38,159 nucleotides of DNA from Oscillospiraceae bacterium (GCA_021768185.1 JAETNP010000022.1:1-38159); one strand, 5' to 3'. Counted from the stretch's first letter, positions 1 to 9,028 are shown. Notes: a model not told the origin generated them from the sequence alone. Translations and numbers: made by a program.

Positions 1-2
1 CG

Positions 3-428
3 GCGTGGCGGAATAAAGTGTTGCAATTCCAGGCGGCCATCTTCTCCCCGCAGACCAAGGGCGCATGGATCTTGCGGTTTGATGACGTGATCGCCGACGC
101 GCTGGAGCTTGGCCCGCTGCGGAAGGCAGGGCCGGAACTCTCTCCTGCCCTGCTAGAACGGCTTCGGGCAGCTACGCCAAAGGGGGTGCCATTTGAGGTT
201 ATCGAGACGCTTGTTGCCTACTACATCGCCAACAAGCCGGAGGATGGCGATTGGGTGGTGTTGCCGGTGGCGAATTTCGACGCTTACTTCGGCGGTACCA
301 GCTTCAGCAGGAAATATCTGAAGGCGATTCCTGAGACGATTATGGTACGAGATGGAATGGGATTTGGAGTGTGCCGGTACAAAATCAAAGACGAACTTAT
401 CGCATTATTACGCAGTGATGATGATTAA
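3..428 (+). CDS. 3' end of an unrecognised protein (partial)
   Basis: The reading frame is open to the left edge of the window, so this is the C-terminal part (about 141 residues) of a gene that starts upstream. A GTG at 18 could serve as a start, but nothing resembling a ribosome site precedes it. The protein is mixed alpha/beta in appearance, with no signal peptide, membrane segment or catalytic motif that I can name, and it ends in an acidic RSDDD tail. It converges on hsdR, and the two stop codons overlap in 425-428, leaving no room for a terminator. I do not recognise the family. Its position beside a restriction-modification operon suggests, without proof, that it belongs to an accessory region. 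Confidence 0.5.
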   Translation, partial: AWRNKVLQFQAAIFSPQTKGAWILRFDDVIADALELGPLRKAGPELSPALLERLRAATPKGVPFEVIETLVAYYIANKPEDGDWVVLPVANFDAYFGGTSFSRKYLKAIPETIMVRDGMGFGVCRYKIKDELIALLRSDDD

Positions 429-3400
429 AGCGGCGCTTGATCTGTCCACATTTCGCACTGGCTCATCACTGTCTGCACAGCGTCCTTCATTCCTTCCGGC
501 GGGTACTTATGCCGCCGGAGCAGCCGTTTGACCAGCCGTCGCATCCCTGCCCTGGCGCTCTCTTTCTTCTGCCAGTCAATGGTGCGGTTTTTGCGAAGAA
601 GGTCAGTCAGCTCTTTTGTAATAGCAATCAGTTCTTCATGCTCATAAAAATCCTTGATTGCCTGCGGTTTTGTCAATGCATCATAGAAAGCCAGTTCTTC
701 AGCGTTCAGCCCCAGCGCTTCCCCCTCCGCGCTTGCTGCCGCCATATCCTTGGCCAGCTTCAATAGCTCCTGAATGACCTCCTCATTGGTCAGCATCCCG
801 TTGAGATAGCGGTTCATGGCGCTCTGGATGATCTCGGAAAACTTTTCTGATTTCACGACATTTGTCCGCCGGTATACCGCCACCTGCTCGGCAATCAGCT
901 TTTTTAGCAATTCCACCGCCAGGTTCTTCTCTTTCATATTTGCGATTTCTTCCAAAAACTTTGGATCAAACAGAGAGAACGAGGAGTGAACGTCTGAAAA
1001 CAGATTGATAACGCCTTCGCTTTTGATACTATGCTTGAGAAGCTCGTTGATCCGCTCATTTATCTCCGGCAGCGTGAGTTTCTGCCCACTGCCGCCCATC
1101 GTCAGACGAACCACCATTGTCCGGACGGCCTCAAAGTAAGCTGCCTCAAATCTTGCCGTCGAATCCACCAGGCTGCCGCACAACGACAACGCCTGCTTCA
1201 GCAGCAGCGCTTCCTTCACGAAAACGTATTGTGTGCGCTCTTTTTCCGGCAGATCCCGTTCGGCAACATTCTTCCCCAGAATGAAGTTCACGCCGCCGGT
1301 GATCGTCTTTGCCTTTGCCAGATCGTCTCCCGCTGCAAAGGCCGAATAATCAAACCCATGAAACAGATCCCGGCAAACTGCCAGTTTCTCCAAAAATTTT
1401 GGATACGCCGCCTTGGCAATATCCGTCTCTCCATAATTCAGTTTGTCGCGGCTGGTATAATCGCTCATGGCCTGTTTCAGCGCGGCGGCGATCCCCACAT
1501 AGTCCACCACCAGACCGCCCTCCTTGTCACCGAAAACACGGTTGACACGGGCGATGGCCTGCATCAGGCTGTGTCCGGCCATGGGCTTATAGACGTACAT
1601 CGTCGCCAATGAAGGCACATCGAAGCCCGTGAGCCACATGTCTACCACGATGGCAATTTTCATCGGCGAGTTGTTGTCCTTGAATTTCCGGGCCAGTTCA
1701 TCCTTGTGCGCCTTATTGCCGATGATCTGCCGCCATTCCTCCGGGTCGTTGTTGCCCTGGGTCATAACAACGCCCACCTTCTCCGTCCATGCCGGGCGGA
1801 GTTCTAATATCCGTTTGTAGATCTTCATGGCGATAGGCCGGGAATACGCCACGATCATGGCTTTTCCGGTCAGCAGATGGGCGCGGTAGTTCTCGTAGTG
1901 ATCCAGGATATCGTCCACCAGAGAGTGGATCGTCTGCTCCGCTCCCAGAATGGCCTCCATCTGCCCCAGTTCCTTCTTGCTCTTTTCGATCACATATGGA
2001 TCCGCGCTCTCCGCCATCAGATCGTATTCCGTATCAATCAGCCGCAGCGTTGTCTCGTCCAGCTTCAAATGAATGACCCGGCTCTCATAGTAGACGGGCC
2101 GGGTGGCCCCGTCCTCCACCGCCTGGGTCATATCGTATACGTCTATGTAGTCCCCGAACACCTCGCGGGTATTGCGGTCCTGGGAGGAAATGGGCGTGCC
2201 GGTAAAGCCGATATAGACGGCGTTGGGCAGGCTGTCCCGGATGATCCGGGCTGTGCCGGTCACTGTCCGGGCTTCCAGCTCGCCGTCCTCTTTCCGCTTC
2301 ACCACCACCTTTTCTGTCAACCCGTACTGCCCGCGGTGGGCCTCGTCCGCCATTACCACGATATTCCGCCGCAGAGACAGCGCCTCGCCGCTCTCCTCAA
2401 ACTTCTGCATGGTCGTAAAAATAATGCCGTTGGCCTGACGGCCTGCCAGCAGTTCCCGCAGATGCTGGCGGCTCCGGGCGTGCTGGGGCGTCTGGCGCAG
2501 GAACTCCTTGCAGCGGGCAAACTGGCCATAGAGCTGATCGTCCAGGTCATTGCGGTCTGTGAGGACCACGATGGTGGGGCTCTCCAGAGCCTGCTGCAAA
2601 TAGTGAGCGTAGAACACCATGGACAGGGATTTTCCGCTGCCCTGGGTGTGCCAGAATACGCCGCCCTTACCGTCGGTGGCGTGCTGGGTGGAAGTTACCG
2701 CCTTTTTTACCGCAAAATACTGGTGATACCCGGCCAGGATCTTGAACGTATTCTGGCCGTCCACATTAAAACAGATAAAGTTTCGGAGAATATCCAGAAA
2801 CCGGTTTTTCTCGAAAATCCCCTCAAAAAAGGTGTCGAACTGGGCGTAGGCCGTATTCTCATAGCTGCCGTCCCTGGTTTTCCACTCCATGAATCGGTCC
2901 TCGCTGGAGGTGATGGTTCCGGCCTTGGAGACGGTGAGGTCGCTCATGACGCAGACGGCGTTATAGACGAACAGGGAAGGGATCTCGTGCATGTAGTTTC
3001 GTAACTGCCGGTAGGCCGCCGAAGCGTCCGTCTCCTCACGGGAGGGGGATTTCAGCTCCATCACCACCAGAGGGAGGCCGTTGACAAACAGCACCACATC
3101 CGGGCGCTTTTCGGAGTTCTCGACCACCGTCCACTGGTTGGCGATGGTGAAGTCGTTATTGGCGGGGTTCTGGTAGTCGATGAGGTACACCAGGGCGGAG
3201 CGATCCTCGCCGTCCGTGAAGTATTTGACGGGTACGCCGTTTTGCAGGTAGTCCATGAACACCATGTTCTTTTGCAGCAGCGTCCCGCTCTCGAAGTTTT
3301 GCAGCTTGTAGACCGCCTCGGTGAGGGCTTCCGGAGGCAGGGAGGGGTTGACCCGCTGGAGGCAGGGCAGCAGGACATCCTCATAGAGCGGGCTGTGGTA

Positions 3401-3499
3401 GTCCCGCTCTACGTCAGGGCCGTATAGGTAGGCGTAGCCTAACTGTTCCTGGAAAAGCTGTAGGATGGCATTTTCGTAGTGGGCTTCGACAAAGGACAT
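425..3499 (-). CDS. hsdR: Type I restriction endonuclease subunit R
   Basis: This is the 1024-residue motor and nuclease subunit of a type I restriction-modification complex, which translocates DNA using ATP and cuts far from the recognition site. The N-terminal PD-(D/E)XK nuclease is visible as D134 followed by E148-x-K150 (MELK). The superfamily 2 helicase has Walker A HTQGSGKS at 284-291 and a DEAH box at 385-388 (ADEAHRGQYG), followed by FTGTP and the VNR segment of the second RecA domain. The C-terminal third is helical, as in other HsdR proteins that bind HsdM. I chose the ATG at 3499 because AGAGGTG lies 8 bases upstream; an in-frame GTG at 3520 is less likely. It is the last gene of the operon, 17 bases after the proline-rich peptide gene. 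No truncation is seen. Confidence 0.95.
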   Translation of the reverse strand: MSFVEAHYENAILQLFQEQLGYAYLYGPDVERDYHSPLYEDVLLPCLQRVNPSLPPEALTEAVYKLQNFESGTLLQKNMVFMDYLQNGVPVKYFTDGEDRSALVYLIDYQNPANNDFTIANQWTVVENSEKRPDVVLFVNGLPLVVMELKSPSREETDASAAYRQLRNYMHEIPSLFVYNAVCVMSDLTVSKAGTITSSEDRFMEWKTRDGSYENTAYAQFDTFFEGIFEKNRFLDILRNFICFNVDGQNTFKILAGYHQYFAVKKAVTSTQHATDGKGGVFWHTQGSGKSLSMVFYAHYLQQALESPTIVVLTDRNDLDDQLYGQFARCKEFLRQTPQHARSRQHLRELLAGRQANGIIFTTMQKFEESGEALSLRRNIVVMADEAHRGQYGLTEKVVVKRKEDGELEARTVTGTARIIRDSLPNAVYIGFTGTPISSQDRNTREVFGDYIDVYDMTQAVEDGATRPVYYESRVIHLKLDETTLRLIDTEYDLMAESADPYVIEKSKKELGQMEAILGAEQTIHSLVDDILDHYENYRAHLLTGKAMIVAYSRPIAMKIYKRILELRPAWTEKVGVVMTQGNNDPEEWRQIIGNKAHKDELARKFKDNNSPMKIAIVVDMWLTGFDVPSLATMYVYKPMAGHSLMQAIARVNRVFGDKEGGLVVDYVGIAAALKQAMSDYTSRDKLNYGETDIAKAAYPKFLEKLAVCRDLFHGFDYSAFAAGDDLAKAKTITGGVNFILGKNVAERDLPEKERTQYVFVKEALLLKQALSLCGSLVDSTARFEAAYFEAVRTMVVRLTMGGSGQKLTLPEINERINELLKHSIKSEGVINLFSDVHSSFSLFDPKFLEEIANMKEKNLAVELLKKLIAEQVAVYRRTNVVKSEKFSEIIQSAMNRYLNGMLTNEEVIQELLKLAKDMAAASAEGEALGLNAEELAFYDALTKPQAIKDFYEHEELIAITKELTDLLRKNRTIDWQKKESARAGMRRLVKRLLRRHKYPPEGMKDAVQTVMSQCEMWTDQAPL

Positions 3500-3516
3500 A
3501 TGTACGACACCTCTTA

Positions 3517-3654
3517 TCACTTTTGGGGCGGTTTAACTGGAGGCATTGCAGGAGGTTTTTTTTGTGTTGGAATTTGACTCCCACGATTACCATCATTTCT
3601 AGTTGTTGGGGAGCAGGTTTCTCTGTTTTTTTCAGAAGAATAGTTTTTGTTCAT
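3517..3654 (-). CDS. 45-aa proline-rich peptide inside the hsd operon
   Basis: The ATG at 3654 begins one base after the TGA of the upstream two-TM gene, an arrangement typical of translational coupling, and the stop lies 17 bases before hsdR. The peptide is hydrophilic and rich in Asn, Ser and Thr at the N-terminus. It ends in a lysine- and proline-rich stretch (KKPPAMPPVKPPQK, residues 32-45). It has a single Cys at residue 14 and no membrane segment. PxxP-like repeats of this kind usually mediate protein contacts, so an adaptor or regulator of the neighbouring membrane protein or of the Hsd complex is conceivable; that is inference. An in-frame upstream ATG (3738) lies inside the preceding gene and is not preferred. 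Short length limits certainty that it is translated. Confidence 0.55.
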   Translation of the reverse strand: MNKNYSSEKNRETCSPTTRNDGNRGSQIPTQKKPPAMPPVKPPQK

Positions 3655-3655
3655 T

Positions 3656-4147
3656 TCACACTCCAAATCTGTTTTTAAAATAAGTGTTTTTCTCATTTTC
3701 GGCTTGGACGGAACATTTGTCACTTCTAGGCAAAGCATCCTCTATGAAATATTCTTTATCAACTTCATTCCATTTTGCAAGTTGCTTATAGCATAATCGA
3801 TTAATGTCTTCTTCACTCATTTTTCCATTTGCGACATCAAACCACTTTTCTTCAAACGAAATATATAGTGTGTTCAATCTTGGTTGCATTTCCGAAAGAT
3901 CATGGATTCTTTTTTGATAGGGCAATATTTCATTTACTGCACCTATTACTTGTCCTGCTGCAATAATCAATCCCCAAAAGAAACTAAGAGAAGCCCATGT
4001 TGCCCAAGTTGCTATAGCCGCAGAAGATGTTACTGCCACGCCAATTTTTATCCTTCGATTTATTGTCACATACCGTGCAAACTGTGCGGCTAAATAGCAA
4101 AGATCAAATTTGAATTGCGTTAATTGATTCCAATACTGTTGTTGCAT
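3656..4147 (-). CDS. Two-transmembrane SLATT-like protein between hsdS and hsdR
   Basis: This 163-residue protein has a short helical N-terminus containing RYVTINRRIK, two closely spaced hydrophobic helices at about 33-53 and 55-73, and a soluble helical C-terminus of about 90 residues. That layout resembles SLATT domains, two-TM modules predicted by comparative genomics to form pores in bacterial conflict systems. The assignment rests on architecture, not on a signature motif. The gene is clearly AT-rich compared with hsdM and hsdR. It lies 37 bases after hsdS and is coupled to a 45-aa proline-rich peptide gene. The context suggests a membrane effector or immunity factor attached to the restriction system. 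A 2TM protein of another family is the main alternative. Confidence 0.6.
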   Translation of the reverse strand: MQQQYWNQLTQFKFDLCYLAAQFARYVTINRRIKIGVAVTSSAAIATWATWASLSFFWGLIIAAGQVIGAVNEILPYQKRIHDLSEMQPRLNTLYISFEEKWFDVANGKMSEEDINRLCYKQLAKWNEVDKEYFIEDALPRSDKCSVQAENEKNTYFKNRFGV

Positions 4148-4184
4148 TTGCGTTCCTCCGATTTTGAATTATAATTTAGCGGCT

Positions 4185-5375
4185 TTAGAGGTCGATGCCG
4201 GAGACATCAAGCTCGCCGGACATCAGCTTGGGTAAGAGGGTGTCTCTTGCTTCGGCAAGACGCTTATTTTCAATCCGATTAGCTATTATCAGGTCATAAA
4301 TAGGCTGGAGCAATTCTCCGATTCGCATGTAGTCAGTCTCCGGTGGAATTAGCACCTCAGCCTTTGCCAATTCGTCACGCTTAATGTGTCCCATCGTTGT
4401 TGCCTTATCTGCTGCAACAGCAATGAAACGGTCAAGGTGATGCTTTGTCCAAGCGTAGTAGAACCATTTGTCATATTTCGTTGATGAGACTTTGAATAAA
4501 TGCTGATTGAGTCCGCAAATACCGCCGCACCAAAAATCAACCAGCAGACTCCCTGACCAAGAGAAGATCACATCACCATCATGTATGATGTAATCACCTT
4601 TAATGTTGGGAGAACAAAGTTCACTGCTATCATCGCAACAACCCTGACGAAGCTCCTTGATTTTAAGGATAGGAATACCCATTTCGCCATCTGCCGGTCG
4701 ATATTTCTGCATCGCAAGACCGTTCAGATAGTCTGCAATATCTATTAGACTTGCCTGTTTCCAACCATCTGGGAGCATTTGAACAGATAAAAGTTCATTT
4801 TGAAAAACTGCCTCCGCCTGCCGCTCCAAATTCTCGTTTATCTTCTGGTTCAGTTCGATTTTCTCATCAAATCTATTAAGAATTTTGGCAATATAATTTT
4901 GCACCTCCAAAACAGGGCAAGGTACATTAAGTTTTATCAAGTCGCTGCCTCTAATTCCTGCCGCTGCAACCTGCTCCACAATCGTCTTAATATTTTCCTT
5001 TCCATGATGAGAATTAAAATAGTAATATAAAAAGTATGGATTTGCTTTTGAAGTATCTATTCTTGCTCTTATCAAATGCGACTCAAATACCGTTGGCTCA
5101 TCAACTACTGTTATAATACTACACTTTCCCGCACCTTCCAACACTAATGATTGCCGTGCAAAAAGCAGATCGCCTGCTTCTATATCACAATTATTAAGTT
5201 CTTTGTCAGTAACAGGAACCCTATCCATATTGATAGAGCCAATTCGTGAATTAGCAAAGATTTCTCCCATCGCAATCATTTTTACACCTTGTCCTCTGAT
5301 TGCTTTTGGCTTTGTAAGCCCATTACGAACAGGTTCTTTTAGTAAATTGCCAAAGGGAATGACTTTACATTTCAT
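4185..5375 (-). CDS. hsdS: Type I restriction-modification specificity subunit S
   Basis: This 396-residue subunit chooses the DNA sequence recognised by the HsdM2S methylase and the HsdR2M2S nuclease. The usual two-repeat layout is visible. Target recognition domain 1 spans about 1-150, and a conserved helix spans about 155-197 ([18 protein letters not shown]). Target recognition domain 2 spans about 202-345, followed by a second helix with [19 protein letters not shown], a typical HsdS ending. The ATG at 5375 overlaps the end of hsdM by 11 bases; longer N-terminal extensions would lie inside hsdM. Base composition is markedly more AT-rich than hsdM, common for exchangeable specificity genes. 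I see no inverted partial hsdS copy nearby, so there is no evidence of phase-variable shuffling. Confidence 0.93.
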   Translation of the reverse strand: MKCKVIPFGNLLKEPVRNGLTKPKAIRGQGVKMIAMGEIFANSRIGSINMDRVPVTDKELNNCDIEAGDLLFARQSLVLEGAGKCSIITVVDEPTVFESHLIRARIDTSKANPYFLYYYFNSHHGKENIKTIVEQVAAAGIRGSDLIKLNVPCPVLEVQNYIAKILNRFDEKIELNQKINENLERQAEAVFQNELLSVQMLPDGWKQASLIDIADYLNGLAMQKYRPADGEMGIPILKIKELRQGCCDDSSELCSPNIKGDYIIHDGDVIFSWSGSLLVDFWCGGICGLNQHLFKVSSTKYDKWFYYAWTKHHLDRFIAVAADKATTMGHIKRDELAKAEVLIPPETDYMRIGELLQPIYDLIIANRIENKRLAEARDTLLPKLMSGELDVSGIDL

Positions 5376-6867
5376 ACCCAATCTCCCCCAGCCGCTCCCG
5401 AATCTCCCTCTCCAACTCATGGGACTTTGCAAACAGCTCCGACAACTCCGCCGTCAGCCGCCCCATCTTCTCCTCAAAGGGTTCCCCGTCGTCCTCCTGC
5501 TCCTCGATGCCCACATACCGCCCCGGCGTGAGGATGTAGTCCTGCTTTGTGATCTCCTGCAAGTCCGCCGCCGCGCAGAACCCCTTGACCTCCTCCAGCG
5601 TCCCTGCCGCGAAGGCGTTGTAGGTGTCCGCAATCTTCCGGATGTCCTCCTCCGTCAGCTCCCGCAGCTTCCGGCTGACCATCGTTCCCATTTTCCGTGC
5701 GTCCAGAAACAGCGTTTTCCCTTTTTGCTTCTTATTCTTGGACAAAAACCACAGGGACACAGGAATCTGCGTGGTATAGAACAGCTGGGGCGGCATAGCG
5801 ATGATGCAGTCCACCAGATCGGCCTCAATGATGTTTTTCCTGATCTCCCCCTCGCCGCCGGACTGGGAGGACAGGGAGCCGTTGGCCAGCACCATCCCAA
5901 TGCGCCCGCCCGGGGCCAGATGCCAGATCATGTGCTGGAGCCAGGCGAAGTTAGCGTTCCCGGCGGGCGGCATCCCGTACTGCCAGCGCACGTCCTCCCG
6001 CAGCTTGTCCGCGCCCCAGTCGGAGAGGTTAAAGGGCGGATTTGCCATGATGAAATCCGCCTTGAGCTGTGGGTGGCAGTCGTTGAAGAAGGTGTCCGCG
6101 TTGAACCGCCCCAGGTCGGCGTCGATACCCCGGATGGCGAGGTTCATCTGGGCCATTTTCCAGGTGGTGGGGTTGGAATCCTGGCCGTAGACGGAGATTT
6201 TGTTGATGTTCCCGCCGTGGTTTTCCACAAATTTCGCGGACTGGACGAACATGCCGCCGCTGCCGCAGCAGGGGTCGTAGACCCGGCCGTTGTAGGGCTG
6301 GAGCACCTCCACCAGCGTGCGCACCACGCAGGCGGGGGTGTAAAATTCCCCGGCCAGCTTGCCCTCCTGCTCAGCGAACTTGGACAGGCAGTATTCGTAG
6401 GTCCGGCCCAGAATGTCCTTGCTGTCGCCGTGCTCCACCATCTGGATGTTGGTAAAGAGATCCACCACGTCCCCCAGCCGCCGCTTGTCCAGCTCCGGCC
6501 GGGCGAAATTCTTGGGGAGAATGTCTTTCAGTTTTTTGTTCTCCTTCTCAATGCAGCGCATAGCGTCGTCGATCACCGTGCCGACTTCCGGCGTGTGGGC
6601 CGCTGCGGCAATGACCTTCCACCGGGCGGACTCCGGGACGAAAAAGATGTTTTCAGCGGTGTACTCGTCTTTGTCCTCCTCGAAGCCGTCGCCCTCGGCC
6701 ACCAGTTCGTTATACTTCATTTCAAATCGGTCAGAGATGTACTTCAAAAAGATTAATCCAAGTACCACCGACTTATACTCCGAAGCGTCCATGTTGCCCC
6801 GAAGGACGCAGGCCGCGTCCCAGATTTGCTTTTCAAAGCCGATATCGCTGGTATTTTGACTTGCCAT
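5365..6867 (-). CDS. hsdM: Type I restriction-modification methyltransferase subunit M
   Basis: This 500-residue N6-adenine methyltransferase protects host recognition sites and forms the core of the type I complex. The N-terminal helical HsdM_N domain (about 8-150) is followed by the catalytic domain, with the SAM-binding motif DPCCGSGG at 198-205 and the adenine-methylase signature NPPF at 276-279. The start at 6867 has AAGGAG about 9 bases upstream. It is the first gene of the hsd operon proper, and only 57 bases separate it from the AAA ATPase upstream. That gap has no convincing promoter, so co-transcription from the ATPase promoter is possible. All expected motifs are intact, so an active methylase is likely. 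Confidence 0.96.
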   Translation of the reverse strand: MASQNTSDIGFEKQIWDAACVLRGNMDASEYKSVVLGLIFLKYISDRFEMKYNELVAEGDGFEEDKDEYTAENIFFVPESARWKVIAAAAHTPEVGTVIDDAMRCIEKENKKLKDILPKNFARPELDKRRLGDVVDLFTNIQMVEHGDSKDILGRTYEYCLSKFAEQEGKLAGEFYTPACVVRTLVEVLQPYNGRVYDPCCGSGGMFVQSAKFVENHGGNINKISVYGQDSNPTTWKMAQMNLAIRGIDADLGRFNADTFFNDCHPQLKADFIMANPPFNLSDWGADKLREDVRWQYGMPPAGNANFAWLQHMIWHLAPGGRIGMVLANGSLSSQSGGEGEIRKNIIEADLVDCIIAMPPQLFYTTQIPVSLWFLSKNKKQKGKTLFLDARKMGTMVSRKLRELTEEDIRKIADTYNAFAAGTLEEVKGFCAAADLQEITKQDYILTPGRYVGIEEQEDDGEPFEEKMGRLTAELSELFAKSHELEREIRERLGEIGYEM

Positions 6868-6924
6868 ATCGCATACTCCTTTTTTGCCGTAATTTTCTAT
6901 TGCTTTTACTTTCTTTCACCCGGA

Positions 6925-8373
6925 TCATCCGATCCCTCTATATCCATGCTTTTCCGCATGGCCCAGCAAATAGAGAAATGCAAACGCCGGGATCCTCAGC
7001 ATATCCGTCCCGGATCTTGTATTGTGTACGCCGAAGTCGTCCACATTTTTCGTCACAACCACCGCTGCAGACGCCTCGCCGCACAGTTCCGAAATAGCGT
7101 CGTCGTCCGCGATGGGCGCGCCCTCCCGATACTTGACCTCGATCAGGATATTGGCAGTATTGGGATAATCCACCACGATGTCGATCTCTTTTCCCTTTTT
7201 GCCGCCCCGGAAGTATCCCACTGATGCGGCCTGCTGGTAGTAAAAGGCCGCCACATGCTTGTAGACAGCCGTCTCCACGATCTTGCCCATCTCCATCGGG
7301 TCGGACAGCAATCCATCGTCCATCAGTACTGCGTTGCGGATGGCCGCATCTGCGATATAGATCTTGGGACTGGCCTTCAGAACCTTCTTTCCCGCCATGT
7401 TTACCGGCCAGCTCTGATAGATCAGATTGGCGCTTTCCAGATATTGAATATAGTTCTCTACGGTAGGCCGCGAGACGCCGCTGAGTTCCCGGGCGATAGC
7501 CTCGATCGACACAATCTCAGAGGAAACGTTGCAGAGGTATAAAAAGATCCGCTCCAGCTCTGTGGCGTTTCGGATGTTATACAGGGAGGGCAGATCCCGC
7601 TTCAGCACCTTGTCCACCACATCCTCCCGCATGATCTGCTGGGCCATAAGGTCGTTGTCGGCCAGCGCCAATTCAGGGAACCCGCCTACCTGCAAATAGC
7701 GGTTGAAATGATTCTGGACCTTGGATAGTTGGATCATGATCTGTGTGCGCTGCGGCTGGGTCATGCGCAGCATTGGCGTGATCTTCAATTTTTCCGGTAT
7801 CTGAGGCCGGTCAATGTTCAGCAGCTCACAGTACTCATAAAACGACATGGTTGGGACCTGTATGACGGACCAGCGGCCAGTGCCGCTCTCCCGGCTGCCC
7901 CGCATCAGAGCGGGACTGGCCGATCCGGTTGCCACCACCTGGGTGTCCGGCTGCATATCGTAGATCGTTTTCAGCCACTTGTCCCAGTCCTGCGCATACT
8001 GCACTTCATCAAAAAAGTAATACACATCCTGTTCCGGATAGATATTCTCGTGGTAGCATTCCAGAACATCATTAAAGCCGCTCAGCTTCAGCATAGGATG
8101 ATCCATCGAAACGAACACGATCTTTTGCGGCGCGACTCCCTGCTCCAGCAGGGTCTGGATCATCTGATACTGGATCGTAGTCTTGCCCACCCGCCGTGTT
8201 CCGGTCAGGATGACGGTGCGCCGCAGGTCTGTCTGCGTCAAACGCTTCATTGCTTCATGAAAGGCAAATCTCCGGTACGTCTTTGCCATCTGCGGATTGA
8301 CTGCACCTGTTTTCCACCAGGGGTTAAATGAGGTCAGCACCTTCAAGATCCCCGCCTTGCTCGTAATCGCCAT
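6925..8373 (-). CDS. AAA ATPase of the DUF4143 type
   Basis: The 482-residue protein has a P-loop GTRRVGKTT at residues 58-66, a Walker B-like YYFFDEVQY, a helical/winged-helix middle part (SRPTVENYIQYLESANLIY), and a C-terminal nuclease-like fold with GKEIDIVVDY and LIEVKYREG. This matches AAA_14/DUF4143 proteins, which are ATPases of unclear function common in gut Clostridia and Bacteroidia. The E-V-K around the end recalls the PD-(D/E)XK core, so DNA cleavage is possible but not shown. The ATG at 8373 is preceded by AAAGGAAGG and lies downstream of a good promoter; an in-frame ATG at 8424 falls inside that promoter. It could be co-transcribed with the hsd operon. Confidence 0.88.
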   Translation of the reverse strand: MAITSKAGILKVLTSFNPWWKTGAVNPQMAKTYRRFAFHEAMKRLTQTDLRRTVILTGTRRVGKTTIQYQMIQTLLEQGVAPQKIVFVSMDHPMLKLSGFNDVLECYHENIYPEQDVYYFFDEVQYAQDWDKWLKTIYDMQPDTQVVATGSASPALMRGSRESGTGRWSVIQVPTMSFYEYCELLNIDRPQIPEKLKITPMLRMTQPQRTQIMIQLSKVQNHFNRYLQVGGFPELALADNDLMAQQIMREDVVDKVLKRDLPSLYNIRNATELERIFLYLCNVSSEIVSIEAIARELSGVSRPTVENYIQYLESANLIYQSWPVNMAGKKVLKASPKIYIADAAIRNAVLMDDGLLSDPMEMGKIVETAVYKHVAAFYYQQAASVGYFRGGKKGKEIDIVVDYPNTANILIEVKYREGAPIADDDAISELCGEASAAVVVTKNVDDFGVHNTRSGTDMLRIPAFAFLYLLGHAEKHGYRGIG

Positions 8374-8395
8374 CGTAACACCTTCCTTTAAAGAT

Positions 8396-8424
8396 ATTCT
8401 ACTGCTAAGTTTCATTATAGTCAA
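8396..8424 (-). promoter_or_regulatory. Vegetative promoter for the AAA ATPase gene
   Basis: On the minus strand TTGACT (8419-8424) is followed after exactly 17 bases by TAGAAT (8396-8401). This is five of six matches to each sigma-A box. It sits about 25 bases before the ribosome site, in an AT-rich gap, and supports the ATG at 8373. Confidence 0.6.
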
Positions 8425-8465
8425 TAATTATTTGAAGTATACTTATAATATTTTCCGCTATTTAT

Positions 8466-8506
8466 AAAGAAAGAGCTTCCCCAACTTGAAGGGAAGCTCT
8501 TTCTTT
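8466..8506 (-). terminator. Intrinsic terminator of the spore protein gene
   Basis: A perfect 16-bp stem (8466-8481 with 8491-8506) with a 9-base loop overlaps the stop codon of the spore protein gene. On the minus strand the descending arm ends in CTTTCTTT, giving a U-rich tail. Confidence 0.85.
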
Positions 8507-8765
8507 ACAAATATAGCCCTGCCTGGTATGTAGCCACGAACCGATGCCCCACCGCCGTCCGATCCGCCCGCTCAAACCTCGCAGTTCGTATGGTCGTCAT
8601 CTTCTTGACCATCTGGCCGCCCACGGAGCCGGCCTCACGGGCACTGATGTCGCCGTTGTAGCCTTCCTTCAGGTTGACGCCAACCTCGCTGGCAGCCTCC
8701 ATCTTGAACTTGTCCATAGCCTCGCGGGCCTCGGGGACGTTGATGCGGTTGTTCTTCTTAGACAT
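8505..8765 (-). CDS. Alpha/beta-type small acid-soluble spore protein
   Basis: This 86-residue protein belongs to the SASP family that coats and protects DNA in dormant spores and is degraded at germination. The family core is clear at residues 8-56: INVPEAREAMDKFKMEAASEVGV, then a linker, then GSVGGQMVKKM. The EVGV segment corresponds to the germination-protease site region. The ATG at 8765 has GAAGGAG 8 bases upstream. The tail after KKM (residues 57-86, rich in Arg) is longer than usual and does not look like the family ending. Reading the other two frames after KKM meets stops quickly and does not restore a normal ending, so I see no simple frameshift. A sigma-G-like promoter lies about 140 bases upstream. 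Confidence 0.88.
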   Translation of the reverse strand: MSKKNNRINVPEAREAMDKFKMEAASEVGVNLKEGYNGDISAREAGSVGGQMVKKMTTIRTARFERADRTAVGHRFVATYQAGLYL

Positions 8766-9028
8766 TTCCTTTTTCTCCTTCTCCATTTTTGCGACGGCGA
8801 TGCTTCCGTCAGAGAAGGTTCGGGCGGAGTCCGCTCCGGGCCTTTTCTGTTTTTGCCTCGCCTGGGAGCGGACTTTTTGTCTCCGCCCTTGTCGCAACCA
8901 TAGCATTTGCAGACCGCCCGGGAATATGCGACTGCGGGGAACGGTAATTTTTGCATGACAGAAAGCGGGAAAGAGCTCTGCCGGGATGCTGCGTCTGATA
9001 AAAAGATGACATCGGACCAACAGATATG
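8766..9028. other. Leader and upstream region of the spore protein gene
   Basis: No gene is convincing here. On the minus strand it holds the predicted sigma-G-like promoter (8901-8929) and a leader of about 130 bases. The leader contains a perfect 10-bp inverted repeat, AGTCCGCTCC (8829-8838) with GGAGCGGACT (8866-8875). The plus-strand copy is followed by TTTTTGT and could act as a terminator in that direction. The stretch from 8930 to 9028 shows nothing I can name. Confidence 0.4.
8901..8929 (-). promoter_or_regulatory. Sigma-G-like forespore promoter for the SASP gene
   Basis: On the minus strand GCATA (8925-8929) is followed after 17 bases by AATGCTA (8901-8907). Sigma-G promoters carry a GCATA-like -35 box and a CATnnTA-like -10 box about 17-18 bases apart; only the first -10 base differs. 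SASP genes are classic sigma-G targets, which raises the prior. Confidence 0.45.

Noticed and set aside
4185-5375. Phase-variable hsdS shuffling system
   Set aside because: Only one full hsdS is present, with no inverted partial copy and no adjacent recombinase in the operon.
8866-8885. A plus-strand terminator closing an upstream gene
   Set aside because: The hairpin AGTCCGCTCC/GGAGCGGACT followed by TTTTTGT looks terminator-like, but no plus-strand gene ends there and the loop is 27 bases. It is more simply a leader structure of the minus-strand spore gene.
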